Of a stretch of DNA of 64,000 nucleotides, positions 42,256-54,453 are shown in pieces; the first letter of the stretch is position 1, and the number at the start of each line of letters is the position of its first letter. The stretch comes from Bartonella fuyuanensis (lineage in GTDB: Bacteria; Pseudomonadota; Alphaproteobacteria; Rhizobiales; Rhizobiaceae): assembly GCF_014197255.1 (NCBI RefSeq), contig NZ_JACIFE010000001.1, positions 1-64,000 on the forward strand, read 5' to 3'. The notes below the pieces were generated by a model. It worked only from the letters and a program-made list of their open reading frames with translations. It did no database searches and was not told the origin of the DNA. Made by a program: the position numbers and the translations under genes.

Positions 42256-44005
42256 CTTTTTAACCAATTTACATCCCTTTGAGAACCAACAGATCTATGC
42301 TTTATCTTTAAACACTCTTATAAAATTCATTGCGGGATTCAATCTCTCCACTCCCTATCACAACACTTTTCTCACAAGAATTCTTTTTAACATTCACTCC
42401 ATCACCAACGCGTCAATAAAAACCTCCCGAGCAAAAAAACAACACCATTTTCTCGGGCAAATAAACCCATCACTTAAGCATTAACATGATATCGTAAATG
42501 TGCCGCTCAACAAAACCATCCCCTCTTGTGACTTCTTCCCACCACATACACCATTATTTTTTACTGCTTTACGGCTCAATTTATCCAAAACAGACTGATT
42601 TATAAAGATAAATCAATTTTACATATTATAATAAAAACCCTTAATCTGATAAGTTTTTCTCATTTTAAATTCATCAAGGAACACTTATCAATCTTTATTG
42701 ACATGAGAATACTCTACATTTTGATTATAGATAGAATATATTTCTAGAGGAAGTATCACAATATTTATCTATTTCTTGCCAAAACATCACCACAGCACGT
42801 CCATCTCTCAACTTGATTGAGAACCCACAACAAGACAACAAAATACAAAAGTATATTGTTGAAGAATTGGCTATACAGATTTCTATTTTCAAAAAATATT
42901 TCTAATAAAATCTCTAAATATTAAACGCTATTTTTAGTCTATTTTTTTCATCATCTCATGACGCATCCAACCATCATAAACCATTAAGCACCTCACCACA
43001 GATCAAAAAATGAAAATCTTAATCCCACCAATCTGTAAACAATGTCTTAGAAATAATGCACTGTAAACAACCCAGCGTCCTAAACAAACCCACGACCTCT
43101 TCTAAGTGGTTTTTATATTTCCCCCTAAAGTACACCATTTCATAAAATACATCCCCCCTTCATCGCACTCTCATAAAAAAACAAACTCTTTTCATGACAG
43201 AAATCGTGAATTGTATCACGATAAATCCACTGATCACCACCATCTTTATGTGTCACAAAAGTGCAAGCCAGCACAACCATCACAACTTCATCAATCTTCA
43301 ATGTTGCACCAGATTTTAGCACTTAAAACGATTCATAAGAAGCATCTTTTAATCGTTTCTTAACTGTTTGCTCCCCACATTCCAACCCTCTTATGAGGGA
43401 TAAGCAAATTATTTAATTGATCAAACATAAAGTAAGATATGTAATAAAAAATCTTACTGTTTTCGGAATTATAACCCAAATAAAAAATGATTATTTATCA
43501 TTATAAATCAATTTATTGATCATAGAAAATACTTTATACGTAAAATTTTACATACCTTCTTTGATGGTGTTTTTCGACCCAATAAATCCATTCGGTTGCA
43601 TATTAAAAGAAAATTAACCATAAACCACATAAGAAAAGGAAACATCTTATGAACATTCTCAAATCTACAAAAGTAATCACAAATAGAAAATGAGCAAAGT
43701 ATATGATAATGCCTAACTTATTTCCATAAGTATAAAGATACCGCAACGCAAAGATGGAGATATGCAACGGTTGTGGTCTACCATAAATCCTATGCATTTC
43801 ACGAAAAACTCCATGAAATAAACGTAGAAATAACTAATAAATTGCCTTCCAGAAAGTAAAGGCATCATTAACACCATAGCATTCTTATTCTTTATACAGA
43901 TATTAATTCTGGCTCTTGCTTTTGCAAGCAAAAATAGCGCATAACAAAAAACAAGATATGAAAGCTTTGAATAAAAAGAGTAAAAGTAAAAAGAAGAGAT
44001 TAGAT
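42256..44005. other. Intergenic region between priA and transaldolase
   Basis: About 1.75 kb of AT-rich DNA between two divergent genes, without a supported gene. A TGATTTATAAAGATAAAT repeat element lies at 42596. Two CTGTAAACAA-type elements lie near 43030 and 43070, and the palindrome with its ATAAATCAATTTA flank is at 43486-43517. Overlapping frames at 43106-43363 (plus) and 43140-43322 (minus) oppose each other and neither is convincing. The tal frame is open back to 43916, but that part lacks family similarity. Confidence 0.5.
43486..43517. repeat. Palindrome-flank repeat copy
   Basis: AATGATTATTTATCATT is a near-palindrome followed by ATAAATCAATTTATT. It is almost identical to the element at 10788-10817, 33 kb away, and lies in an otherwise featureless gap. 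Confidence 0.55.
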
Positions 44006-44659
44006 ATGAAATTTTTTGTCGATAGCGCCAATATTGAAGAAATTCAAGAATTACAGAATTTAAACCTTGTTGATGGTGTTACCACCAATCCCTCTCTTAT
44101 CTTAAAATCAGGACGCAACATTCTTGATGTTACAAAAGAAATTTGTGGCCTCGTTAGTGGACCTGTTTCTGCTGAAGTTGTAGCAACTCAATTTGAAGAT
44201 ATAATGAAAGAAGCAGCTGTTTTAGCAAAGATTGCCGATAATATTTGCATCAAACTTCCTTTAACCTTTGATGGATTAAAAGCCTGTAAAGCCCTTACAG
44301 CAGAAGGACTAAAAACAAATCTCACACTTTGTTTTTCTACCAATCAAGCCTTATTAGCTGCCAAAGCCGGCGCAACATTTGTTTCGCCTTTTATTGGTAG
44401 ACTTGATGATTGCGGAAGCGATGGTCGTGAACTACTTCATGAAATTCGCACAATTTATGCTAACTATAACTTTGAAACACAAATCTTGGCGGCCTCAATC
44501 CGCACCGTTAATCATGTCAAAGAAGCAGCCCTAAGCGGTGCTGATGTTGCAACAGTTCCACCAGCCATCTTAAAAGCACTCGTCAAACATCCTCTTACCG
44601 AAAAAGGATTGCAAATATTTCTCAACGACTGGAAAAAAACAGGACAAAATATTGTTTAA
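44006..44659 (+). CDS. tal: Transaldolase (fructose-6-phosphate aldolase-like type)
   Basis: A small 217-residue TIM-barrel enzyme of the TalC/FSA group, transferring dihydroxyacetone units in the pentose phosphate pathway. The N-terminus [13 protein letters not shown] is diagnostic. The Schiff-base lysine is Lys83 in [29 protein letters not shown] and ILAASIR segments are present. The frame is open upstream to 43916, but family alignment and an AGAAGAGA before the ATG at 44006 fix the start. It complements tkt. Its stop overlaps the lptE stop by four bases on the opposite strand, with no room for a separate terminator. Confidence 0.94.
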   Translation: MKFFVDSANIEEIQELQNLNLVDGVTTNPSLILKSGRNILDVTKEICGLVSGPVSAEVVATQFEDIMKEAAVLAKIADNICIKLPLTFDGLKACKALTAEGLKTNLTLCFSTNQALLAAKAGATFVSPFIGRLDDCGSDGRELLHEIRTIYANYNFETQILAASIRTVNHVKEAALSGADVATVPPAILKALVKHPLTEKGLQIFLNDWKKTGQNIV

Positions 44660-45264
44660 TATCTAGAAGTTTTATTGGAAAGGTCTTTTGCAAGTAACAA
44701 GAAAATCTGTTCAGCTAATTCTTCTGCAACACGTTTTTTTGCATCTTCTTCTGCCTGCAGCGTTGCATATTCTTGACGAAGTCGGTCAAAAGATGCATTT
44801 AATGTCGCTGTTCCTGTTGCAACAAAAGTATTTTTCATATCTTGCAAAGTGTAAGAAGCTCTGCTCATAACAGTCCCAACAGAAGGTCTCCCCTTTCGTT
44901 TTTTCTCGAAATCAATCTCTATCTGCATAGATTCTCTTGTAAATACAGCTATCTGCAATGCCAATCGATAAGCCGGTGTAGAAGATTTACCCCCCTTTCC
45001 ATACAACAGAAACAGCAAATGATTGCGCACCATTTGACCAAACCGATCCGAAGGTTCTTCCACAACGATCGAAGCAAGCTTCGATGCAAGCCCCAAAGAA
45101 GCTCGCCCAGAAGGGTGCCCAGCAATAGAATCCACATAAGTAGCAGAATCCATCGTCATTGAACTCTGTAACTCTTGACGGTAAAGCGGCTCAACTTTGC
45201 ATCCACCCAACAGTGTGAGTACACCAACTAAAACAGCACGAATCAAATTTTTAAAAAACAACAT
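44656..45264 (-). CDS. lptE: LPS assembly lipoprotein LptE
   Basis: The outer-membrane lipoprotein that plugs LptD and helps deliver lipopolysaccharide to the cell surface. The 202 residues begin with a signal peptide and lipobox ending at Cys22 (LLGGC), followed by a typical CKVEPLY. The rest is a mixed alpha/beta fold with a helical C-terminus. Assignment rests mainly on size, lipobox and position directly after leuS, with which it overlaps by 14 bases, an arrangement conserved in many proteobacteria. Confidence 0.85.
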   Translation of the reverse strand: MLFFKNLIRAVLVGVLTLLGGCKVEPLYRQELQSSMTMDSATYVDSIAGHPSGRASLGLASKLASIVVEEPSDRFGQMVRNHLLFLLYGKGGKSSTPAYRLALQIAVFTRESMQIEIDFEKKRKGRPSVGTVMSRASYTLQDMKNTFVATGTATLNASFDRLRQEYATLQAEEDAKKRVAEELAEQIFLLLAKDLSNKTSRY

Positions 45265-47899
45265 TCACAATCCTTTTTGGAACAATAATGATTTTTTTCA
45301 TGGGTTTTTCAACCAACTGCATCTGTACAAAATCTAAAGCCAAAACTGCTTCTTTAATCATCGTTTCACTCGCTATTGCTGCAACGGTTATCTCTCCTCG
45401 TTTTTTACCGTTAATTTGTACCGGCAAAGTGTAGCATTCTTCAATCGTTAACGTGGGATCATAAACAGGCCAAGCAAGTACAGACATTAAAGTTTTTCCC
45501 CCCAAAGCAGCATGACATTCTTCTGCTAAATGGGGCATCATTGGCGCAAGCATGGCAAGAAAAAAATCCATGGCTTGACGTAAAGAAGCTTTCATTTCAT
45601 CGTCAACACTTGCTATCCTATTTAACAATGGGGCCAGACTATTTAAGAATTCGTAAAGACGTGCAATTGCCCGGTTAAAAGCGAATTTTTCCAAATCATC
45701 TTCTACAGCGCAAAGCGTGCGATGTGCTACCTTTGAAAGTTCCAAAGCCTCCCCCTTATGCCCTGCACAAGGTGCTACATCCTTTAAAACAGCAGCACTC
45801 AAAGCCACATAACGCCAAACACGCTGGACAAAGCGATATGCACCTTCAACACCAGATTCTGTCCAGATAACATCCCGATCAGGAGGAGAATCTGACAACA
45901 CAAACCAACGTACAGTATCAGCCCCATAGGATGCGATAATATCATCAGGATCAACGACATTCTTTTTTGATTTTGACATTTTTTCAATCGAACCAATTGT
46001 TACCTCACTTTGATCGGTTAATTTATAAGCCTGTCGTTTTCCATCTTTTTCAACAATTGAAATATCCATTGGAGAAACCCACCCCAACTCATCTCGATAG
46101 GTTTCATGGACCACCATCCCTTGAGTAAAAAGTCCCTTAAAAGGCTCATCTACCATCACATGACCAACTAATTTCATAGCACGCATAAAAAAGCGTGCAT
46201 AAAGAAGATGCAAAATTGCGTGCTCAATTCCACCAATATATTGTTGCACAGGCAACCATTCAGCTGTAGCTTGTTTGTCAACAGGTTCCAGTGAAAAAGG
46301 ATCCGTAAAGCGTGCATAATACCAAGAAGAGTCAACAAATGTATCCATTGTATCGGTTTCGCGTTTAGCCGGTTGACCACAAGAAGGACAAGTAACATTC
46401 TGCCATGTTTCATGCCGCACAAGAGGATTTCCCGGTTGATCAAAAGTAACATCATCAGGCAACACAACTGGCAAATCAGCGCGTGGCACGGGGACAACCC
46501 CACAACTTGGACAATGGATCATCGGAATGGGACACCCCCAATAACGTTGACGTGAAATCCCCCAATCACGTAATCGAAATTGCACCGTTTTTTTCCCTTG
46601 AGGTTGCCCATTAAGCACTTGTTTCTCGAGCCTTTTAGCTACTTCTTCAAAAGCTTGTTGAGGTGTCAAGCCATCCAAAAAGCCGGAATTGATCATCACC
46701 CCATCACCAATATAAGGTGTTTCAGTAATCGCAAAATCTTCTGCGTGTATCCCCTTTGGCAAAACCACCGGTTTTATTGGAAGATCATATTTACACGCAA
46801 AATCGAAATCTCTCTGATCATGAGCTGGACAACCAAAAACAACCCCCGTTCCATAATCCATAAGCACAAAATTAGCGATATAAACGGGAATATGGATTGC
46901 TGAATCAAAAGGATGTATCGCCAAAAGAGGAGTGAGAAACCCTTGTTTTTCAGCTGTTTCAAGTGTTACGGTTGTCGTTCCACCACATCGACAATTTTCG
47001 ATAAAAGCACTCAACGCTTTATTTTTTTTTGCCAAATTTTGTGCAATGGGATGATCAACAGACAGAGCCAAAAAGGAAGCGCCAAAAAGTGTGTCAGGAC
47101 GCGTTGAATAACAAACAACCTCATCAAATTTCTCACAAACATCATCAGCGTCCTTGGTTGACTTTAAAGCCCAACGAATCAACAAACCTTGTGATTTTCC
47201 AATCCAATTTTTTTGCATCGTGCGAACTTTCTCCGGCCATTGGTTCAACTTTTCAAGCCCTGCCAAGAGATCTTCACTAAAATCACTAATTTTGAAAAAC
47301 CACTGGATCAACTCACGTTGTTCAACCAACGCGCCAGAACGCCATCCCCTACCATCAACAACCTGTTCATTAGCCAAAACAGTATGATCAACAGGATCCC
47401 AATTCACCTTAGCCACTTTACGGGCGACCAACCCCTTTTGATAGAAATCAAGAAACAACATTTGTTGGCGATGGTAATATTCCACATCACAAGTTGCAAA
47501 CTCCCGCGTCCAATCCAATGAAAGCCCTAATTGCTTTAATTGATCACGCATGACCGCAATATTTTGATAAGTCCAAGTTTTAGGATGTACTTTACTTTGC
47601 AGAGCAGCATTTTCCGCCGGCATACCAAAAGCATCCCACCCCATAGGATGAAGCACATTAAATCCCTTTGCCCTTTTATAGCGTGCAACCACATCCCCCA
47701 TCGCATAATTGCGCACATGTCCCATATGAATGCGACCTGATGGATAAGGAAACATCTCTAAAACATAATATTTTTCGCTACAACTCTTTTGGGTAGTCTG
47801 AAAAATTTTCTTTTCATCCCAAATTTCTTGCCATTTTTTCTCTATTGCACGCGGATTGTAACGTTCGCCTATATTATAATGTTGAATTGTCATTCCCAT
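45251..47899 (-). CDS. leuS: Leucyl-tRNA synthetase
   Basis: It charges tRNA-Leu. The 882 residues carry the class I signature HMGH at 58-61 and KMSKS at 641-645. The CP1 editing domain is marked by the STRPDT threonine-rich segment and the later [16 protein letters not shown] segment. Two CxxC pairs (HCPSCG and CPSCGQP) in the zinc-binding insertion are intact. The ATG at 47899 is used; a second ATG two codons later is possible. It forms an overlapping pair with lptE. Confidence 0.98.
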   Translation of the reverse strand: MGMTIQHYNIGERYNPRAIEKKWQEIWDEKKIFQTTQKSCSEKYYVLEMFPYPSGRIHMGHVRNYAMGDVVARYKRAKGFNVLHPMGWDAFGMPAENAALQSKVHPKTWTYQNIAVMRDQLKQLGLSLDWTREFATCDVEYYHRQQMLFLDFYQKGLVARKVAKVNWDPVDHTVLANEQVVDGRGWRSGALVEQRELIQWFFKISDFSEDLLAGLEKLNQWPEKVRTMQKNWIGKSQGLLIRWALKSTKDADDVCEKFDEVVCYSTRPDTLFGASFLALSVDHPIAQNLAKKNKALSAFIENCRCGGTTTVTLETAEKQGFLTPLLAIHPFDSAIHIPVYIANFVLMDYGTGVVFGCPAHDQRDFDFACKYDLPIKPVVLPKGIHAEDFAITETPYIGDGVMINSGFLDGLTPQQAFEEVAKRLEKQVLNGQPQGKKTVQFRLRDWGISRQRYWGCPIPMIHCPSCGVVPVPRADLPVVLPDDVTFDQPGNPLVRHETWQNVTCPSCGQPAKRETDTMDTFVDSSWYYARFTDPFSLEPVDKQATAEWLPVQQYIGGIEHAILHLLYARFFMRAMKLVGHVMVDEPFKGLFTQGMVVHETYRDELGWVSPMDISIVEKDGKRQAYKLTDQSEVTIGSIEKMSKSKKNVVDPDDIIASYGADTVRWFVLSDSPPDRDVIWTESGVEGAYRFVQRVWRYVALSAAVLKDVAPCAGHKGEALELSKVAHRTLCAVEDDLEKFAFNRAIARLYEFLNSLAPLLNRIASVDDEMKASLRQAMDFFLAMLAPMMPHLAEECHAALGGKTLMSVLAWPVYDPTLTIEECYTLPVQINGKKRGEITVAAIASETMIKEAVLALDFVQMQLVEKPMKKIIIVPKRIVNVVF

Positions 47900-48050
47900 T
47901 ATACTCTTTTAATAAAACTGAACCAAAAAACTTATTTTATTATGCTTGACCATGGATTAACCTCATCGTCAACATTTTCATGAAATATTTCCCTAAGTAT
48001 TTTATAAAAGCGACCAATTCTTGAATAAAAATGGTAGAAAGTACAAACCT

Positions 48051-48740
48051 ATGAATATACAAATACCTCCTCAAGCTCCTTCCATTGAAGCATGGCAAAA
48101 CCTTAAAAAAGATATTGCAGCAATATGCCAAGAAACACAACGCCCCCTAGAAGAAATTGAACTTATCGCTGTTTCAAAAACTGTTTCTGCCACTGATATA
48201 CGTCCCCTTTTGCAAGCAGGCCAATCTTTGTTTGCAGAAAACCGCGTACAAGAAGCAGCGCAAAAATGGCCTGATTTACAGCAACAATTTAAAACTATTG
48301 AACTTCATCTCATTGGTCCTCTCCAATCAAATAAAGCCGCTGAAGCTGTAAAAATTTTTGATGTCATTCAAACGGTTGATCGTGAAAAAATAGCCAAAAT
48401 TTTATCCGAAGAAATGCAAAAACAAAAAAGATCCCTCCCCTGCTATATTCAGGTCAACATTGGGTTAGAACCTCAAAAAAATGGCGTTGCACCACAAAGC
48501 GTGATCCCTTTTGTTTTTCAATGCAAAAACAATTATGGACTCAATATTATCGGTCTTATGGCGATTCCACCCGCACAAGAAAACCCTGGCCCCTATTTTG
48601 CACTGTTAGCAAAATTAGCAAAGCAAGCAGGTCTTCCAAAACTTTCAATGGGTATGTCCAATGACTTTAAAACTGCTTTACAATTTGGCTCTAATGTCCT
48701 TCGCATTGGCTCCGCTTTATTTGGAAAGCGCCCTGTGTAA
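48051..48740 (+). CDS. YggS-type pyridoxal phosphate homeostasis protein
   Basis: A 229-residue PLP-binding protein of the YggS/PLPBP family, which buffers free pyridoxal phosphate and affects amino acid and keto-acid balance. The PLP lysine is Lys43 in IAVSKTV. The family segments FAENRVQEA, HLIGPLQSNK, LSMGMSNDF and VLRIGSALFG are present. The open frame begins at a TTG at 48021; the ATG at 48051 gives the normal N-terminus. It is divergent from leuS, as in several rhizobia. A short relic of its end appears downstream. Confidence 0.93.
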   Translation: MNIQIPPQAPSIEAWQNLKKDIAAICQETQRPLEEIELIAVSKTVSATDIRPLLQAGQSLFAENRVQEAAQKWPDLQQQFKTIELHLIGPLQSNKAAEAVKIFDVIQTVDREKIAKILSEEMQKQKRSLPCYIQVNIGLEPQKNGVAPQSVIPFVFQCKNNYGLNIIGLMAIPPAQENPGPYFALLAKLAKQAGLPKLSMGMSNDFKTALQFGSNVLRIGSALFGKRPV

Positions 48741-49691
48741 AACAATTTCCCCTAATGGAAATTCACTTCCATTGAAAACCCTCTTAAAAGTCAAAAACAA
48801 TAGCAATGAGAAAAAATATTGCTCTCAACAAACTAGCAGAAAACATTCCAGTAGTTTCTCACCAAGACAGCCATAACACCTACAAGAGCTTCAAAATAGC
48901 ACTAGCTTTAAAATAAGATCTCATATTTTGCGCATTGGCTCTACTTTGCAAAACGCTCTCTCGGACTCACTACTCCACCCCAATGCCCACAAAAAAGAAA
49001 TCCTTTACAAAGGAAAAATAATGAGTTACGCATTCCTGAAAAAATGATTGCAAAATTACTCATCGCAAAAAAACATTCAATATAATTATTGCGATGATTC
49101 CATTAAAAGCAATAAATTATTACAATTGGAATCACAAGTTTCACAGAAGGCCTCTTAGGAACTACTGCTTTAAGCTTTAGACAGAAAGCTTATGGATATT
49201 TGGTTGTAATTTATAGAGAATAGTTACAAAGCTATCTCTGAAGTTAAATAATTTTATAAATATATTTGAAAAAATACACCAAAATTAAATATCGTTGGAT
49301 AAAATATTTTTAGATATACCCATTTAGTATCCTATCTATAACACGGATATTCATTATGAAATCATAAGAATGTTTTGCATGTTTGTTGTTTTTATCTTTC
49401 TGCTCCTTGCTTATAAAAAGCTCTCTCCAACAAAACGCTCTTTATTGTATTCTTCTACAATTTATATTTCTTGATGATTCCATGCTTTATAGCACTTGTA
49501 TGCTTAAACAGTGGAAGAACACTCTCTTAAAATACAAACATCGCTGATTTTAAAAATTGACTATGCAAATCTTTGTAAATTAGTCTAATCTCAAGTAGGT
49601 TTTTTGAATGAAAAGCTCTTTGGAAAAATTCTGCTAAAAAACACAAAAATCTAGCGACTGATTTTTCCAAAAAAAATAAGAGAGGGAACCT
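48741..49691. other. Intergenic region before acs
   Basis: About 950 AT-rich bases. The part at about 48825-48965 is a degenerate copy of the end of the preceding gene. The remainder contains the presumed acs promoter region, but I can place no boxes. A minus-strand frame at 49527-49889 is antisense to the start of acs and is not called. Confidence 0.5.
48825..48965 (+). pseudogene. Degenerate copy of the yggS-like 3' end
   Basis: Same-orientation relic of the last 45 or so codons of the preceding gene. The clearest block, TTGCGCATTGGCTCTACTTT at 48928-48947, matches 48704-48720 and its flanks in the parent. The 60 bases before it align with gaps to 48640-48700. Stop codons interrupt it. The copy is short and strongly drifted, so this is the weakest of the five cases. 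Confidence 0.6.
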
Positions 49692-51635
49692 ATGTCTGAA
49701 AAAATTTATCCAATACCAACTGATATCAAAAAAAATGCGTTGATCAATGAAGAGACTTATCAACAATGGTATCAAGAAAGCATCAATGACCCAGAAACCT
49801 TCTGGGCAAAACATGGGCAACGCATTGAATGGTTTAAACCCTATACAAAAGTAAAAAACACTTCTTTTAATGATGATGTATCGATTCAATGGTACGAGGA
49901 TGGGCTAACAAATGTTGCCTATAATTGCATTGATCGCCATTTAAAAAACCATGGTGATCACATTGCGCTCATTTGGGAAGGAGACACTCCCTATCATGAT
50001 AAAAAAGTAACCTATAATGAACTTTATGAACATGTTTGTCGTCTTGCTAATATCTTAAAAAAACATGGTGTTAAAAAAGGAGACAGAGTTACCATTTACT
50101 TACCCATGATCCTCGAAGCCGCTTATGCCATGCTCGCTTGTGCTCGCATTGGCGCCATTCATTCGGTTATTTTTGCTGGTTTTTCTAGTGAAGCAATAGC
50201 AGGACGCATTGTTGATTGTGAATCAACCTTCATTATTACTGCCGATCAAGGCTTGCGTGGAGGAAAACAGATTAATTTAAAAGACAATGTTGATCATGCT
50301 ATTGACATTGCAGCACGCCAGAATGTGCAAGTGAATCAAGTCATGGTTATACAGCGAACTTGTGGCCCCATTCAATGGATAAAAGGACGTGACTTTTGGT
50401 ACCATGAAGAACTATCTCATGCAAAAACAGACTGTCCACCAGAACAAATGAAGGCTGAAGATCCGCTTTTCATACTTTATACTTCAGGCTCAACTGGTAA
50501 ACCCAAAGGTGTTTTGCATACAACAGCAGGCTATCTTGTTTATGCTGCGATGACCCATCAATATGTTTTTGATTATCATCCTGATGAAGTTTACTGGTGT
50601 ACAGCTGATATTGGCTGGATTACCGGTCATTCTTACTTGATTTATGGTCCTCTGTGCAACCGTGCTACAACTCTCATGTTTGAAGGAATACCAAGTTTTC
50701 CTAACAAAAGCAGATTTTGGGAAATTGTTGATAAACATAAAGTGAACACGCTCTATACTGCACCCACAGCTATTCGCATGTTAATGAGTGCAGGAGATTC
50801 ATTTGTTGAGCACACAGATAGAACATCTTTACGGCTTTTAGGCACGGTAGGCGAACCGATTAATCCAGAAGCATGGGAATGGTTTCACCATACAGTGGGA
50901 AATGACAGATGTCCCATTCTCGATACATGGTGGCAAACAGAAACAGGAGGGCATATGATCACTCCCTTACCTGGTGCCACAAATTTAAAAGCAGGATCAG
51001 CCACACGCCCTTTTTTTGGTGTTCAACCTCAAATAGTCGATAACCAAGGCAATATTTTAGAAAATGAGGCAGAAGGCAATCTTTGCATCATTGACTCATG
51101 GCCTGGTCAAATGCGTACCCTCTACAATGACCATAAGCGCTTTATAGAAACCTATTTTTCCACATATAAAGGAAAATATTTTACAGGCGATGGTTGTAAA
51201 CGTGATAACGATGGATACTATTGGATTACAGGCCGCATTGATGACACTCTCAATGTCTCGGGACACAGATTAGGAACCGCAGAGATTGAATCAGCCCTTG
51301 TTTCACATCCTGCTATTTCAGAAGCTGCTGTTGTTGGTTATCCTCACCCCATTAAAGGGCAAGGAATCTACAGTTTTGTCACCTTAATGGAGAAAACACC
51401 TGCTCATGAAGGATTGCAAAAAGACCTCATTAAGCATGTCAGAAAGGAAATAGGTCCCATTGCCATATTGGATAAAATTCAATTTGTTCATCAGCTTCCC
51501 AAAACGAGATCAGGAAAAATTATGCGACGTATTTTACGGAAAATTGCCGAAAATGATTTTGATACTCTTGGCGATATTTCAACCCTCGCTGAGCCACAAA
51601 TTATTGAAGATCTGATTGCCAATCGACAAAGTTAA
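49692..51635 (+). CDS. acs: Acetyl-CoA synthetase
   Basis: AMP-forming enzyme that activates acetate to acetyl-CoA in the cytoplasm. The 647 residues contain the P-loop [12 protein letters not shown] at about 260, the [10 protein letters not shown] adenylate-binding segment and [10 protein letters not shown]. Lys609 in [10 protein letters not shown] is the lysine whose acetylation switches the Salmonella enzyme off. No acetyltransferase or deacetylase gene is adjacent. GAGGGA precedes the ATG at 49692. It is a single gene with long flanks. Confidence 0.97.
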   Translation: MSEKIYPIPTDIKKNALINEETYQQWYQESINDPETFWAKHGQRIEWFKPYTKVKNTSFNDDVSIQWYEDGLTNVAYNCIDRHLKNHGDHIALIWEGDTPYHDKKVTYNELYEHVCRLANILKKHGVKKGDRVTIYLPMILEAAYAMLACARIGAIHSVIFAGFSSEAIAGRIVDCESTFIITADQGLRGGKQINLKDNVDHAIDIAARQNVQVNQVMVIQRTCGPIQWIKGRDFWYHEELSHAKTDCPPEQMKAEDPLFILYTSGSTGKPKGVLHTTAGYLVYAAMTHQYVFDYHPDEVYWCTADIGWITGHSYLIYGPLCNRATTLMFEGIPSFPNKSRFWEIVDKHKVNTLYTAPTAIRMLMSAGDSFVEHTDRTSLRLLGTVGEPINPEAWEWFHHTVGNDRCPILDTWWQTETGGHMITPLPGATNLKAGSATRPFFGVQPQIVDNQGNILENEAEGNLCIIDSWPGQMRTLYNDHKRFIETYFSTYKGKYFTGDGCKRDNDGYYWITGRIDDTLNVSGHRLGTAEIESALVSHPAISEAAVVGYPHPIKGQGIYSFVTLMEKTPAHEGLQKDLIKHVRKEIGPIAILDKIQFVHQLPKTRSGKIMRRILRKIAENDFDTLGDISTLAEPQIIEDLIANRQS

Positions 51636-52171
51636 AGAAACAATACTAAAATACAACATACGGTGGTTTTTGTTTTTTTGCTAAAATTATCTCAGCATTG
51701 TTACGAGAACCACTGGTGAGAATAAAACACAAAACAATTCATGAGATACTCAACAATTCTAACAATAAAGGCTTTTCTTCATAACAAATTAAGAAACAAT
51801 TAAAGAAAAAACTTCAAGATCAGGAGATGAATGCGAACAAGAAAGTGAGATCAAAAAAGCAACATAGCTTTTTAAAATCCCTCACTGCCCATTCAATGTA
51901 AAAAAGCATCTGAGCAAGAAAGAAAAATAGTTCTAATGTTTATGCTAGAATCACTTTGAAATTCCTGTTAAAATCATAAATAAAAGTAAAAAGAAAAAGT
52001 ATAAGTGATCATATTTTTAAGAAAAAATATTTATCTATAACAAAAGCATATAAAAAATATTGAAAATTATAAACTCTAAAATAAACAAGCTTACAGCAAA
52101 AACCTAAAACAATAAAAGCAAGAATTCTTAAAATAAATGATGCAATATAAAATCAGGAGTAATAACAAAAA
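51636..52171. other. Intergenic region acs-ftsE
   Basis: About 535 very AT-rich bases with no supported gene, repeat or clear terminator. The ftsE promoter is expected here. The GGAG at 52156-52159 is the likely ftsE ribosome-binding site. Confidence 0.4.
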
Positions 52172-52831
52172 GTGATTCATTTTGAAAATGTTGGTCTACG
52201 CTATGGAATGGGCCCTGAAGTCCTTCGTGATATTAGCTTTCATATTCCTCCTGGATCATTTCAATTTCTTACTGGTGCCTCTGGAGCAGGGAAAACGTCG
52301 CTGATGCGGCTTATGTTTTTGGCACTCAAACCCACCCGCGGTCATATTGATTTATTTGGCACAGACACTGCGCTGCTCAAACGACAAGAACTCCCTGCGA
52401 TCCGACAACGTATTGGTGTAGTTTTTCAAGACTTTCGTTTACTCGACCACATGACCACTTATGAAAATGTTTCTTTACCATTACGCATTAAAGGGCAAGA
52501 AGAAGCAACCTATCGCAGTGAAGTGGAAGATCTTCTTTGTTGGGTAGGTCTAGGAGACCACATACATGTTTTACCACCAGTTCTTTCCGGTGGAGAAAAA
52601 CAAAGAGTTGCCATTGCACGCGCGCTCATTGATCAACCAGAAATTCTACTTGCGGATGAACCAACAGGCAATGTCGATCCGCCCTTGGCAAAACGCCTAC
52701 TCCGTTTGTTTATTGAACTAAACCGTTTTGGAACAGCTGTTATCATTGCCACCCACGATATCGCCTTAATGGAACAAGTTGCAGCACGGCGTATGCTTCT
52801 CCATAACGGACGGATGACAATTCATGAATAA
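52172..52831 (+). CDS. ftsE: Cell division ATP-binding protein FtsE
   Basis: The ATPase of the FtsEX complex, which controls peptidoglycan hydrolases at the septum. The 219 residues show Walker A GASGAGKT at 35-42, an LSGGEKQR signature near 136 and the Walker B LLADEPTGNVD. The start is GTG at 52172, twelve bases after GGAG; the family N-terminus MIHFENVGLRYG confirms it. It overlaps ftsX by eight bases, so they are coupled. Confidence 0.95.
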   Translation: MIHFENVGLRYGMGPEVLRDISFHIPPGSFQFLTGASGAGKTSLMRLMFLALKPTRGHIDLFGTDTALLKRQELPAIRQRIGVVFQDFRLLDHMTTYENVSLPLRIKGQEEATYRSEVEDLLCWVGLGDHIHVLPPVLSGGEKQRVAIARALIDQPEILLADEPTGNVDPPLAKRLLRLFIELNRFGTAVIIATHDIALMEQVAARRMLLHNGRMTIHE

Positions 52832-53777
52832 ATCTTTCTCCATTTTTACAAGCAATCAAAAAAACACAACGGCGATCATTCCCAGCAGCAATATTTCCGG
52901 GAAAGCATTAGTTGCAGTGATTTCTATTATGACCTTTCTCTCAAGTTTCACCTTAATTGGTGTTGATTTAATCCACCGTGCGGCCAAAAATTGGAGCAAT
53001 CAAATTAGCTACGAAGCAACAATCCAAATACGCCCCGTTGACAATGTTGATATCAACAAAACACTCCGTGATGCCGTCCAATTAGTTAAAACATTTTCTG
53101 GTGTACAAGATGCAAAAATTGTTGACCAAAAAGCCACTGAAAAGTTACTAGAGCCATGGTTTGGAACAGGTTTCAATTTCAAAGAACTTCCTCTTCCCCG
53201 CCTTATCATTGTCACCTTAAAAGGGAATGAAACAATCAATTTTTCTGCTATTAATCACGCCATTAAAACTCAAATTCCAGGTGGTCAATTTGATGATCAC
53301 CGCATTTGGGTCCATCGTTTTGCAACCATGGCACACACCACTGTTTTCATTGGTCTTTCAATATTAGCATTAGTTCTAGGCTCTCTTATGCTCACCATTA
53401 TTTTTTCCACCCGCAATGCACTAGCAGAAAATGCACATATTATCAATGTATTATATTTCCTTGGTACTGAAACTCTTTTTATTGCACGCCAATTTGCCTG
53501 GCATTTTTTTAAAACCTCCCTCCGTGGCGCCTTATTTGGTGGTTTCACGAGTATATTTCTGTTTTTAGTTTTTTGCATCTGGACGAATTATAACTTGGGA
53601 AGAGTAGAAGCTAGTCAAGTAACAGCTTTGTTTGGACATATTTCCATGAATTCCATTCCCTATGGAAAAATCATCTTCCTTATTATTTTTGTTTCTTTTG
53701 TCACCACCCTTACAAATCACATGACTATTTTAACGCAACTGAAAAAAATCGATCAATGTGAAAATGGTTTATTTTAA
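52824..53777 (+). CDS. ftsX: Cell division protein FtsX
   Basis: The membrane partner of FtsE. The 317 residues have one N-terminal transmembrane helix (about 27-50), a periplasmic domain of about 110 residues that would signal to wall hydrolases, and three more helices (about 172-195, 225-248 and 283-303). The layout is that of FtsX. It overlaps ftsE at its start and lies next to a ydcF-like gene, the normal rhizobial order. Confidence 0.93.
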   Translation: MNKSFSIFTSNQKNTTAIIPSSNISGKALVAVISIMTFLSSFTLIGVDLIHRAAKNWSNQISYEATIQIRPVDNVDINKTLRDAVQLVKTFSGVQDAKIVDQKATEKLLEPWFGTGFNFKELPLPRLIIVTLKGNETINFSAINHAIKTQIPGGQFDDHRIWVHRFATMAHTTVFIGLSILALVLGSLMLTIIFSTRNALAENAHIINVLYFLGTETLFIARQFAWHFFKTSLRGALFGGFTSIFLFLVFCIWTNYNLGRVEASQVTALFGHISMNSIPYGKIIFLIIFVSFVTTLTNHMTILTQLKKIDQCENGLF

Positions 53778-53781
53778 TTTT

Positions 53782-54453
53782 ATGACTCACCACTCCTATC
53801 ATTCTAACTCATTGACGCAAAACAATTTCAAGCGCCCTCTTCCAAAACGGGCCTACTATAGTTGGTCTCCGTGTTTTTTATTTCGTTATTTTCCACTGAC
53901 AACTCTTGCTTTTGCAATTACTGTTTTCATTTTCTGGGGTGGTTTTCTTGTTTTTTATGAAAAAACCGAACAACTTTATCCTCCAATCCCCCTTTCCAAA
54001 GCTGATGCAATCATTGTGCTTACAGGCGGAGAAAACCGAATAGAAACAGGCCTCCATCTCTTACAAAAGGGACTTGGTTCACGTCTCCTCATCAGTGGCG
54101 TAAACACGACAACCAATCTGAAGGATTTCATGCATCATATGCATATTACTTCACAACTTACCTCCTGCTGTATTGACATCGGATATCAAGCAATTAATAC
54201 TAGAGGCAATGCAGAAGAAAGCTCTGCCTGGATCAAAAAACACCACTATAAAACCCTTTATATCGTCACTCATGATTACCACATATGGCGTTCAATGCGT
54301 GAATTTAAATATTTAATGCCTGATATCCATTTCATTGTTTATCCAGTTAAAAAGAGCAATGCTGAAAGCACAATCCAACAGATCAATCAAATCCGCATTC
54401 TTATATTCCAATATATTAAAACGCTTCAAGTCTATATCAGAACCGCATTCTGA
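53782..54453 (+). CDS. YdcF-like DUF218 membrane protein
   Basis: A 223-residue protein with one N-terminal transmembrane helix (about 45-65) and a DUF218 domain starting at ADAIIVLTGGENRIETG, with the later TRGNAEESS and VTHDYHIWRS segments. Relatives (ElyC/SanA/YdcF) influence envelope polysaccharide metabolism, but the reaction is not settled. The frame is open from a GTG at 53758 inside ftsX; the ATG at 53782, four bases past the ftsX stop, is taken with moderate certainty. In rhizobia an acyltransferase gene (plsC) often follows; none is found here. Confidence 0.85.
   Translation: MTHHSYHSNSLTQNNFKRPLPKRAYYSWSPCFLFRYFPLTTLAFAITVFIFWGGFLVFYEKTEQLYPPIPLSKADAIIVLTGGENRIETGLHLLQKGLGSRLLISGVNTTTNLKDFMHHMHITSQLTSCCIDIGYQAINTRGNAEESSAWIKKHHYKTLYIVTHDYHIWRSMREFKYLMPDIHFIVYPVKKSNAESTIQQINQIRILIFQYIKTLQVYIRTAF

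Noticed and set aside
43106-43363. Opposed frames on both strands
   Set aside because: Neither has a ribosome-binding site or similarity, and they exclude each other.
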